From positions 3,191 through 67,190 of the forward strand of contig MNCI01002793.1 in the NCBI GenBank assembly GCA_015680685.1: 64,000 bases of DNA. Direction: 5' to 3'. The notes beneath the pieces were generated by a model that saw nothing but the letters and a program-made list of their open reading frames with translations, was not told where the DNA came from and did not search any database. The position numbers and the translations under genes were made by a program. Within the stretch, counting starts at the first letter, position 1, and every line of letters begins with the position of its first letter. Of the stretch, positions 54,991 through 64,000 are shown in pieces. The DNA comes from Gnetum montanum (taxonomy: Eukaryota; Streptophyta; Gnetopsida; Gnetales; Gnetaceae).

Positions 54991-55780
54991 TATTGATATA
55001 GGTTTCCTACGATAATATGAAAATACATCTAGATTTTTCCCTATGGATCTAAATGCCAATGACATGAGATGCCTCACCTAGATCCTTCATGTCAAAATTC
55101 CTAAAGAGAAAATGTTTCACCTTGTATAGAAATCCACTATTATTGGTTGCAACAAGGATATCATCCACATATAGAATAAGGAAATAGATTTTGCTCCCAC
55201 TGACCTTCTAGTATATACATTGATCAATGATGTTTTCTTCAAAACCAAATGAAGTGATGATATCATGGAATTTTAAGTACCATTAATGGGAGGCTTGTTT
55301 CAATCCATATATGGATTTCCTGAGCTTGCATACCAATTGCTCATCATCACTAGAGGAAAATCCTTCAGGTTGTTTCATATAAACCTTTTCCTCTAAATCA
55401 CCATTGATGAATGTTGTTTTCACATCCATTTGATGTAATTTAAGATCAGAATGGGCAACCAATGCCATGATAACAAGAAGAGATTCCTTCTTAGATACAG
55501 GAGAAAATGTCTCTTTGTAATCTATTCCCTCTTTCTAAGTGAACCCTTTAGTGACAATTCTGACCTTATATCTTTCAATGTTGTCCAATGAGTCTTTCTT
55601 AGTCTTAAAGACCCATTGCATCCAATGGCTTTTACACCATCAGGCAACCTGACAAGATCCCAAACTCCATTAGATGACATAGAGTTCATCTTGTCTTTCA
55701 TGGCATCATACCACAAGTTAGATTCTTTACAACTCATGGCTTGTGAAAATGTTTCGGGATCATTTTTGGCTCATATGTTG
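54991..55780 (-). pseudogene. pol: Copia reverse transcriptase
   Basis: NSMSSNGVWDLVRLP (55690), KQASH region with DVKTTFINGDLEEKVYMKQP and VCKLRKSIYGLKQASH (55283-55468), and the catalytic YVDD intact at 55160-55171 (FLILYVDDILVAT). It matches plant copia closely. Frame breaks near 55540-55620 and a stop after KQASH. Confidence 0.92.
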
Positions 55781-57060
55781 TAGTCAGACTCATGTAGATA
55801 CATCATATAGTCACTAGGAATTGCTAATCGTCTTACTCTAGTAGATATTCTTAATGTTGGATCATCATTCTCTTAAGGATCATGATGTTCAATAGGCTGT
55901 TCAATAGGTTCTAGTATTTGATGTTCAGCTGGATCTACTCCTTCTTGATCAACAGTTTGTGAAACTTTAATGACTAGTTGTTGTTCATTACACATTTGTG
56001 CTCTAGGCATATTGCACACAACAATTAGTCTATCATTTGAAGTAGTGGGTTGAACGTCTATATGATCTATCTTACAAATAATGTTCCAAGATCTACTGCT
56101 CCCACTAATCAAGTCATTCTCAAGAAATTTATCATTCCTTGATTCCATAAACCTAGTAGTATGTGATGGGTAATAAAATTTATGTCCCTTAGACCATTTA
56201 GCATATCCAACGAAATACCCACTTATGGTCCTTGGGTCTAGCTTTTTTTCTTATGGATTATAGACTCTTACTTCAGATGGGCATCCCCAAACACATATAG
56301 GTCGCAAACTTAGTTTTCAACATTTTCATAATTCAAATGATGTCTTTGAGACAATCGTAGTTGGAACTCAATTTAATATATACATCATTGTCCTGAGAGC
56401 TTCAATCCAAAAGGACTTAGGAAGCTTGGAGTTGCTAAACGTACTCTACACCATGTCCAATAATGTTCAGTTTCTTCTTTCTGCCACAGCATTCTAGTTT
56501 GAAGAACCAGACATAGTGTATTGGGCAATAATTCCATGCTCTTGAAGAAACTTAGCAAATGGACCAAGTGCTTGTCCATCATCAGTATATCTACCATAGT
56601 ATTCACTACCTCTATAAGATCTCACTAACTTTATTTACTTACTGCATTATTTCTCTACTGTAGCCTTAAACACCTTAAAGACATCTAAAGCTTCACTCTT
56701 GTTATGAAGTAGGTAGAGATACATATATCGTGAGTAATCATCAATAAAGATAATAAAATACTTTTGACCCTTTGCATCTATATCTAGACTACAAATATCT
56801 ATATGTATGATCTCTAATATATCTGAACTCCTATTGGCATCTTTCTTTGATATATTAGTCTACTTTCCCTTTATGCAGTTTACACAAGCATCAAAGTTAG
56901 AAAAATCTAGAGTACTAAGTACTCCATCATTTACTAATATCTTAATCCTCTCAATAGAGGTATGTCCTAATCTATGATACCACAACATAGAGGATTTATC
57001 ATTCATAGCACATCTCTTAATGCTAGCATGAACATGCATAGAAGTATGAGAAGTTTCCTT
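55781..57060 (-). pseudogene. pol: Copia integrase
   Basis: Zinc domain MLWYHRLGHTSIERI (56980) with CVNCIKGK (56890). Catalytic core DICSLDIDAKGQKYFIIFID with DYSRYMYLYLL (56790-56710), then LVRSYRGSEYYGRY (56620), carrying the second Asp region as S-Y-R-G-S-E, followed by SGSSN and NAVAERRN with the catalytic Glu (56500). C-terminal part: WGCPSEVRVYNP, SGYFVGYAKWSKGHKFY and RFMESRNDKFLEND (56150). Scattered stops. Confidence 0.9.
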
Positions 57061-57249
57061 TTATAAATTAATGTTGGAAAGATCATCTATCAATGTACCA
57101 TTTCCAATAAGTTCATATCTATAATATAGACTAAATATAGTATTTAAGAAATTAAAGGAAAATCCAGTGATACAAGTCTTGAAACAAAAATTTAATTCTT
57201 TGAAAAACTAGAAATATAAAATGTCTTTTCCAACTCTAAAACAAAACCA

Positions 57250-57470
57250 CTACTTAAAACTAATTTTCATATTTCGATTGCCTCCATATGTGAGTGCATC
57301 TTGTTGCCTGAATAGATGCATGACTCACTTTTCACTGGTTTCCTTAGGTTTTGCACCCCGTACAAGGAATTGGTAACATGGATTGTAGAACCAGAGTCAA
57401 TCCACCATGTGTCATGGCCAACATCAACCATATTAGATTCAAAACAAATAAGCAAGAGTTGAGTACCTTT
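57250..57470 (-). pseudogene. pro: Copia protease
   Basis: DTWWIDSGSTIHVTNS near 57395-57440 is the copia aspartic-protease start (W-x-x-DSG-x-x-H). It is followed by LYGVQNLRKP and SESCIYSGNKM. The catalytic Asp is intact. It ends in decayed sequence before integrase. Confidence 0.88.
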
Positions 57471-57756
57471 CTTTTCAAGCCATTTCTAATATTTAGGACA
57501 ATACTTTTTTATGTGCCCTTTCTTTTTGCAAAAAAAGCATCTGGATTTCTTCGTAATATTAGCTTATGCAGGAAATTTGACCTTCCACTTGCCTTTGGCT
57601 TGTTCTTTACTCTTTTCTTATGTGGCCAGATGCACACTCTCTTTCGCTTCCATTGCAAGTCTACCATCTTCTTGCACACACATGATCATTAGTTCATTGA
57701 TTGACCATTTATCCCTATGTGTGTTATAAAAAATCCTAAAGGGTCAATACTACAGT
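57471..57756 (-). pseudogene. gag: Copia gag end with zinc knuckle
   Basis: The knuckle at 57498-57539 reads CFFCKKKGHIKKYC, a complete C-x2-C-x4-H-x4-C. Upstream are a basic linker (KWKVKFP) and KWSINELMIMCVQEDGRL, typical of the copia capsid end. It is broken off by element D. Confidence 0.88.
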
Positions 57757-58519
57757 TGATGAGTGGCGAGCTACCCCTACACTCAACCATACGAATATGA
57801 GTGTCTCACACGCGATCCGGTCGAACTCCTAGGACTAAGTGCTTACGCACCTTAATGGAACACTTAAGGTTAAGCAATCGTTGTCTTCCCAAACTTAGTT
57901 GTATTATCACGATTGTATAGTTAAGTAAGCTTGAGGTATATGATTTTTATATCTTTTATCTTTTTAATGTATATGCTAATAGGGAAAGGTGAAGAGAACT
58001 AAACGACTAACTTTCATTAATTATTCACTAACTAAGTTCTAATTATCCTAGCACTAGTATCTGTTCCCACTTTCCACACATACCTTGAACCAATGCAACA
58101 TTGCTGGGATTACCAAATGCTACTCGTTACTGGGTTACCAAGAGTTACACACATGCTTGAAGTGGTCGTACTGAGTGCACTTAATTAAAAGAGTCAAGGT
58201 TTGAGAGAGATTAATTATCTAGAAAAGCATTTAAACATTTAATAATAATTAATTCCTATTTAGCTTAGTCCACATGCTGCAAGGTTTATCAAAAAGTTCG
58301 TCTTTATTGTTGTACACAAATGTGTACTCAGGTACAATTTGCTTGAATAAAGATCCATTCACTTTAAGACTCCTACTGTGGGCACATGGAAATTATTCCA
58401 ACTCTGGAATGGTAAAACTACTATAGTTTGTCTAAGGGTCTAAGTCTAAGTGCCTAGAATAGGGAAAGCCGCCTCTTGTTTATAGACATTGTGGCGGGCC
58501 ACAATATCACAACTCATCA
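57757..58519 (-). repeat. Element D 3' LTR
   Basis: 763 bases with TGATGAG/CTCATCA ends. The U3 is related to the solo LTR at 6120-6931 (CCGCCACAATGTCTATAAA) but carries only one or two GATAT-type words where the solo LTR has about five. Confidence 0.95.
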
Positions 58520-60439
58520 TACCCCATGACTAAATGAAAACTCATCCTTGAGTTCCTTACAAAATATTGGGAAGGTATGGGATTATTGACTTGAATGACA
58601 CTAATGGTGAATGGGGTGACATGTGATTGGATCATCATTACAACACATGACAAAATTAGTGTTCATGACAACAAGAGTGAACACTATACACATTTGACAT
58701 CTAGACTTATTTGGCAGCTGAGAGAGGAGAGAGAAAGAAAAAGAGAAGTCTGATGCTGCCAACACCAAGATTATGTTTTTCGTTATCCATCCATAGATGC
58801 GTCATCAATCTTGTTCCTTGCATAACTACTCCAACACCGATCCATCCGAAATGTCCCCTCCAGATCCAATCCATTAGTGTATGATTACCGTTTCCACACA
58901 CAACATAGTCTTAAATTAGCAAGGGTAAATGAATCACAATGCAATTGATACCTTGCCTTGGTGAAAGGTCCATTGGCTAAGTTGTGGTATGGCTGATGAG
59001 AATTTTGAAGATATAACACTAGTGACTACCCAAGGTGTAGGGGTTAAGAGAAAATTGAAAAAATTGGACTAAGACCCCCATGACTGAGAGTGAACCTCCA
59101 TTAGTGAGAGAATAGAAAAAGATAAGGAATAGGAAATATGGAGAAAAAGAAACAACGAAAACATCGATAAAATGGATGTCAGTGGATCCTCCCCAAAGCA
59201 TGCTCAAGCACCAAATGAACAAAATAAATGTTGATTACGAAATATGGAGAAAATGAACAAAATAAATGTTGATTACAAAAATGTTTAAGGGAAAGAAATT
59301 AACTCAAGCATCAAAGAGAAATGCCAGTGGGTCCTCCCCAAAGTAGGTTCATGCCCTTAATGCCCTAACAATCCCACATTGAAAAAGTTTGTAGGCTTTA
59401 GAAATGTCATTTGGAAGCAAGAGTTAAAGTCTTAACCATAAGAATTTACCAAAAAGAAAACAATGCCTCAACCAAAATATGGACTATTGATACAACTAGC
59501 AATGAGGTGGAAAATGGAGAAGGAAGGATGGAAAGAAGAGAATGGAATGGAGTTTCAAGAACAAGGTGGTGTACAGCCCCTTGTGTATTAATGGTTAATG
59601 TGACTTAGTAGATCTCATTCCAAATCCAGCCTCAAACAATCCACATCCAATGACTTCACATTAATACATTTGGCCAATCCATCCACTTGAAGTAACAAGA
59701 ATGCTTCCACCAAAGAGTCACTACCATTTTGACGAAACGAAAAAGGAGAAAATAGGAAGTGAGGAAGGGTCTTAGTTAGAGGGAACATGTTTATTCAGTT
59801 CCATAACTAATGCTTGTAGCCCAAATGATTATTTCGTCTAACGGATGTGCTTTGAATTCTCACTTTTCCCTTTTTTTTTTTTTGCGTGAGAACCACACCA
59901 TGCAAAGATGTATTATTTTTATTAGCTCAGCTTCTTGATAATGGAGCAATGTTAGAATGGTAAGAAAAACTCAAAAAGAAAACATTCAAGCACCCAAGAG
60001 AATGGGTAGCAAAAATGCATCAAATCCTCTTGAAATTACACCCTTTTCAATCCTTAAATCCTTCCTTAGTTTGAGAAATACCCAGTCACCAATTTGTTGA
60101 TAGTTCTTATTATTGAAGGAAAGGGACTGTATAGTTCCAAGCCCAGAGAGACCATAGAATTTCATGGATGCATGGATGACATGGACTCATTGCCTGTTAT
60201 ATCAAAAGAACCATACCTTAGTATCAACATTATAACTCAAAGGTAAAAATCAAACATTGGCAATCAATAGAATACCATTCATACCATCATCAGGAGCACT
60301 TATTAGGTGATGAATTGAACAAAATAATCAAACACACAAAAATTGAAAGAGTATAAATAATGTTGTAAAACAAAAATAAGAGAATTTAAAGAAATTTGTA
60401 AAACAAAAATGTGTAAAACAAAAAATTAAAAAGGAACTA
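58520..60439 (-). other. Element D pol-to-LTR noncoding region
   Basis: Collinear with A 11336-13209 on the opposite strand: the polypurine tract (TCATGGGGTA on the minus strand) at the left edge, the block with AGTGGGTCCTCCCCAAAG near 59328, and the hairpin at 59857-59892. A short local duplication of AACAAAATAAATGTTGATTA lies near 59220-59280. No gene. Confidence 0.7.
59857..59892 (-). other. Conserved hairpin, element D copy
   Basis: On the minus strand TTCTCAC (59892-59886) pairs with GTGAGAA (59863-59857) over seven bases around an A-rich loop. It has the same flanks as A (GTGTGG and TTCAAAGCAC). Confidence 0.6.
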
Positions 60440-60620
60440 AGGGCCTTGATTGATCAGCATAGGTGGCCATCTCCCTCATGACTAAGTTGAAAGGGGGAGA
60501 TCCAAAATAATGAGCAAGATCATCCTTTCTTTGATGTGTTATGTGCATTGACCATTCTAGATTCATGGTAAGGTTTAGTCTGTTGCACATTGACGAGTAA
60601 TCTTTTATCGAAGTGCTTGT
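60440..60620 (-). pseudogene. pol: Element D integrase tail after the pol deletion
   Basis: Only the last piece of integrase remains (LLVNVQQTKPYHESRM on the minus strand near 60590-60545), equivalent to LLVNIQQTKPFHELR in A. It is joined near 60620 to the spacer sequence that normally precedes RT (GKLEIP, FKQA). Confidence 0.8.
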
Positions 60621-61340
60621 TTGAACTTTTTAGGAATTTCCAGCTTCCCCCTATTGATGTTTTCAGGTTAAGGGTTGGAAGTTGGTGACACTCTTACTCC
60701 AATGCATCTATGCATTCAACATGGAAAAAAGTTATTCCCCTAGTTAGTTCCATGAACGTTGGTGAGTTGCTCTCTTAATCAGCTACCAATCATTGGGTGT
60801 ATTCTTGTTATGTGGTTACTACATATAGGCACTTTTGTATGTTAATTTCTTGGGCACACCAGTTGCATGCAGGCAATGTTAAACATTCTTGTATGCCATC
60901 ACATCCTGTATCACTGTATGTGATGCATGGAACTTTCTTTTTGATATTCTCAAAAGTGTTTTCCTTAGATATTTCCAGGGAAAGATCGCAGATTCCTAGG
61001 CATGCATTTATGGTACTTAACCATGATCTTCCCATTATTATTGGGAAGTTCCCTTTGTCATTGTTTACTTGTATCACTAGGAAATCAGCTGGGTATGATC
61101 ACCCACACACAGTGGTAACGATGTCCTCCACCAGTCCCAAGGGGACAGTGATGGACTGGTCAGCCAACTATAAGCAAATATTTCTCTTCTTTAGTGGAGG
61201 TAGGTTCCACGCTTTATACATCTCTTGTGATATTAATTTGACTTCGAAACCTGAGTCCAGAAGAGCTGTACATGGTTCATTCCCAGCGACTTGGAGAGAG
61301 ATTAGAGGGCTTCTAGGGTCAGAGAACTTGTTGGGAAGGT
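60621..61340 (-). pseudogene. pro: Element D protease and Cys-rich spacer
   Basis: On the minus strand the protease reads LLDSGFEV near 61260 (catalytic Asp kept), with LISQEMYKAWNLPPLKK, LADQSITVPLGLVEDIVT and the open 89-codon frame 61077-60808. That frame carries IQVNNDKGNFPIIMGRSWL, CITYSDTGCDGIQECLTLPA and CNWCAQEINIQKCLY. The Cys pattern of the spacer agrees with A, B and C. Few stops. Confidence 0.87.
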
Positions 61341-61960
61341 GGGCCTCCTTAATCTAGTTAATGACAACATGTGTTAAGATAACTATGTGTGTTGAGCTCT
61401 ATTTTTGGTTTGAAGGAAGCTCTGAAGCCTTATTTGATGGAGAAGCATTTAGAGGCTTAATCGCTTGTGGTTGTGAGAGTTTGGTTGGACTGTTGGTTCT
61501 GAAGAAAGATCGTCTCTTTGTATGGTTGTCAAAACTAGCAATAGGTTGAAGGTTTATAGCTCTCGTAGCATTGCGTTGTTGTAGTTGAGTGGGGAGTTCC
61601 CCTTGCATTGTTGGAGCATGTGGTAATGGAGCTATCGATGTGAGAGCTGCAGATGGGTTTGGAGGATGGTATGTTTATGGGTTGTCTCTCCCAGGAGAAG
61701 GAGTCCTATAATACTCCTAAGCTTCTTAGTGACGTTGTGGTGTCATGTGACCAACAAAGTCACGTGGGAAGATTGGCTGCTGCACATAATAGCGATATGG
61801 ATCCGGTTGCCAATAAGGATATTTTTTTCGTGGCAATGGCATCCCCCATGATTGTGGGTATTGCCACTACTAGTGTTGCTCAATAGGTTGTGGTGGAGTT
61901 CCACTTGGATAATACATTAAAGGTTGGTGGAACTTCCTTGGGTTACCTTGGGAATAAGGT
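61341..61960 (-). pseudogene. Element D gag-protease linker
   Basis: Minus-strand Pro/Gln/Ser/Thr-rich sequence with a basic patch KRRSFFRTNSPTKLSQPQ (open frame 61608-61399), like A 8668. It spaces the zinc knuckle from the protease. Confidence 0.65.
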
Positions 61961-63824
61961 AACCGTCAGGGTGCTTACCATTTGTTAAGTCATGGGTTGA
62001 GTGAATACACCCCAGACTCTTATAGGTGTGAGATTACTAGACAACATCCCTTAGAATGGTCATATTGACATATCTCACATCCACCATCATTGTCCGTATC
62101 AGAATCCACAACCTCTTTGGTGATGGCCATTTTACCCTTACCTTTATTACGTGCATGGTCCAAGTCCCTCTTTTTCCATTTTTCATAGTCACTACCTCAC
62201 TCCTTAGACTCCTCTACAATTTTAAGAATAGTTTCAAATCTACTATCTGGGGAGTCCCACATTTGGTCTACCTTTGCCGACACTTCTATTGTTAATTTTT
62301 GGATTTCCTATTCACCATCTCCTCGAGTGGTGACTCTTCCTCCTCCTCACAAAATCTTACTCCCCTTTTTTGGAGGGAAGGATCTCGATTGTACTCTTCT
62401 GCACTTTCTCTCTTACGTAACTCTCCTTCTTTCTTGGCTACTTGCTCCAGCAATCTATGAACCTGATGGGACCTAAGCTCTAATAATCTCCCTTGCGCAT
62501 ACATTCCAAGGGTTTTCCTTGTTTCATGCCTAAGTCCATCTACAAGATGGCGTAGTTGATCCTGCTACGAGTAACCATGGCTCGGGCAATGATGTAATAG
62601 TGCATAACATCGGCCCATGGAAGCATCCAAGGGTGCATGACTTCCCTGCTTCCATCCTTGGATTTTCTTTCGTAGGTTGGACACCTAGGAGTACATTTGA
62701 TACTTATCATTAAACAGTTTTAGCATCATACTCCACCTTCGAATGGATTCTAGTTCTAAGGACCAGTACCAGCTTTCTGCTTGTAAGTGGTTTTGAGGAT
62801 CAGCGTTGTATCCCCCCTCAAATCGTGGGATGTTATTCATGTCTAACCTCTTGATCCTGCTATCTTTTTGGTACCTTGTGGGAATTCTTACGACCTCCGT
62901 GATGTCTAACATGCTTCGGGTTGCGAGTAGGGGTTCTTCGTGGTCATTTCATTCATAGTGTCTGTGATGTCTACGCAATTCCCTACTCTTCCTTCTTCTA
63001 TGCCGCGATTCTCTACAGTGCCCTCATCCTTGTTCTCAACTCTCTCATCCAGGTTTCTCACCATGTTTACCATTATCCTCACGGTTAGGTTCTTTATGAC
63101 TGCATCCTGATACTAAAGGAGAGGGTGAATGTGATGATGAAGGTGAAGAAGAAGGAGAACCATTGCCATGACAATGTTTCCTACCCTCTCTTTGGTGGTC
63201 TCGATCCTAATCATGATTACGATCAGACTACCCATCCTTATCATTTGTTTGTGTTCCCTTGTTGAACACTTGGTGTTCGTGGGGATCAGAACCAGGATTG
63301 TGAACCATGGAGTGGAGGTTCTGATACATCACCTCCTGACCATCATTAGGAGGGGGAACATCATTTTGTGGAAAACCTATTGAAATAGGTTCACCACCCT
63401 CAATTTCGCTTAAGATGGGTGGAGCGTTATGAGGTCCTTTGCCATTCAACGATGTATAGTATCTCTCCTGTCGCAAGTCCCTTTGACTTTGCGCTTCTGT
63501 GGGATGGTAATCCCTTGTGTCATAATCACATGCAACGTATTCCATGTATAATTGTGACATGCCTACACGTGCGAGAGCACGAAGAAGCATGTTGGGGACT
63601 ACTTGGTCCGGAGGCAACACTATGTTACCCTCCAAGTCTCTCCAACGTAGTTGTTCATCTTGATGGAGAATAAAGGTAAAGTCAGGTACATATTCATTGT
63701 GATGAATATATACCACACGGAACTATTGAGGCACTGGCAGATCTTGGTTACATGTGTTGTGCCATCGACTGTCTTTTGTGTAAGTCCTAGGCAGTGAAGT
63801 GCTTTTGTATGTAGAAGAAGACAT
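61961..63824 (-). pseudogene. gag: Element D gag, least decayed copy
   Basis: The minus-strand ATG at 63824 (MSSSTYKSTSLPR) starts gag; a TAG at about codon 33 interrupts it. A 162-codon open frame follows (63716-63228): FTFILHQDEQLRWRDLEGNI, LPPDQVVPNMLLRALARVGM, then an acidic/Pro linker. The core (62912-62290) keeps SRIKRLDMNNIPRFEGGYNA and QSWYWSLELESIRRWSMML-like sequence, LRSHQVHRLLEQVAKKEGEL and a Glu-rich end. The zinc knuckle CEICQYDHSKGCC near 62040-62078 keeps all ligands. Confidence 0.88.
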
Positions 63825-63951
63825 TTTTGTCTTGTTCGGTGTGCTATTTATTGTTGTCTTATTTTTCTTTTGATCAACCCTAAGGGTTCGTTCTAGCATC
63901 CCAACAATATGAATGATCTCCTATGTTCTATGTAGCGCACAAACAACTAAG

Positions 63952-63969
63952 TCCCTAGCAACGACGCCA
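63952..63969 (-). other. Element D primer binding site, tRNA-Asp type
   Basis: Minus strand TGGCGTCGTTGCTAGGGA, 15 of 18 bases matching the tRNA-Asp complement. It lies one base from the LTR end. Confidence 0.9.
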
Positions 63970-63970
63970 A

Positions 63971-64000
63971 TGATGAGTGGCGAGGTACCTCCTACACTCA
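63971..64000 (-). repeat. Element D 5' LTR, first 30 bases of its 3' end
   Basis: TGATGAGTGGCGAGGTACC on the plus strand is the inverted LTR end, identical to 57757 onward for most of its length. It continues past the window. Confidence 0.9.

Larger units (their letters stand above)
53907..57756 (-). mobile_element. Ty1/copia retrotransposon body, interrupted by element D
   Basis: The minus strand carries, in copia order from the right: gag end with zinc knuckle, protease, integrase, RT and RNase H, then polypurine tract and LTR. The integrase-before-RT order separates it from the gypsy elements. It is cut at 57756/57757 by element D, so the gag front and 5' LTR lie beyond the window. Stops are fewer than in A-C, suggesting a younger insertion. 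Confidence 0.92.
57757..64000 (-). mobile_element. Element D: Athila-like retrotransposon lacking RT, RNase H and integrase
   Basis: The 3' LTR is at 57757-58519 and the 5' LTR starts at 63971 and runs out of the window. Internal length is only 5451 bases. Read on the minus strand: primer site, gag, linker, protease and Cys-rich spacer, then a direct jump near 60620 to the very end of integrase and the noncoding region. Compared with B about 2.8 kb of pol is missing. Gag and protease are the least decayed of the family here. It interrupts the copia element; the second target site is outside the window. Confidence 0.93.

Noticed and set aside
57351-57729. Plus-strand frames of 113 and 72 codons
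   Set aside because: Antisense to copia protease and zinc knuckle, which are well supported on the minus strand.
60797-61357. Longest open frame in the window (186 codons, plus strand)
   Set aside because: It is antisense to element D protease and spacer, whose minus-strand reading shows clear protease motifs. No independent protein feature was seen.

Overview
This window looks like plant nuclear DNA of the large, repeat-filled kind found in gymnosperms. About 85-90% of it is decayed LTR retrotransposons, and the only host-gene traces are pieces of a laccase and of a cytochrome P450. The species is inferred, not proven: no gene in the window is diagnostic. A 137-base run of N (48860-48996) shows a draft assembly. 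No intact protein-coding gene was found. Nearly every recognisable coding region carries in-frame stops that can be explained by C-to-T or G-to-A change at Gln, Arg or Trp codons, as expected of old methylated transposons.

The dominant family is Ty3/gypsy, Athila-like: LTRs of about 0.76-0.85 kb run from TGATGAG to CTCATCA, the primer binding site matches the 3' end of tRNA-Asp, and the RT carries the motifs FMDDFS and LMVQEGIVLGHKIS. Four copies can be delimited. Element A (4500-14018, +) has a reverse-oriented solo LTR (6120-6931) in gag and has lost RNase H and the front of integrase. Element B (24470-34074, +; perfect target duplication CTTCT) has a full pol. Element C (36055-49243, +; perfect target duplication ACATC) is longer because it carries an extra about 3.7 kb module. 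Element D (57757 to beyond 64000, -) has lost RT, RNase H and integrase but keeps gag and protease. An older relative, E (-), can be pieced together from three fragments (23950-24469, 34075-36054, 49244-49890): B and C jumped into it. LTR fragments of the same superfamily open the window (1-776).

Other elements: a Ty1/copia element (-, about 53.2-57.76 kb) with zinc knuckle, protease, integrase, RT and RNase H. It sits in what was laccase intron 1 and is itself cut by element D. Two chromovirus-like gag(-protease) relicts (18.8-22.4 and 22.9-23.9 kb) form a third group.

Host-derived islands, richer in CpG, lie at 15.4-17.76 kb (promoter or 5'-UTR-like sequence, then a P450 exon-1 remnant) and 51.0-53.12 kb (laccase pseudogene, -).

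The most interesting item is in element C. A single reading frame of 952 codons (45305-48163) is unbroken by any frameshift but holds about 38 point nonsense codons, so ordinary ORF finding hides it. It follows pol, is absent from A, B and D, and is preceded by a promoter-like block sharing a 15-base palindrome-containing motif with the element's own LTR. A hairpin with compensatory base changes lies in the shared pol-to-3'LTR noncoding region of A, B, C and D.
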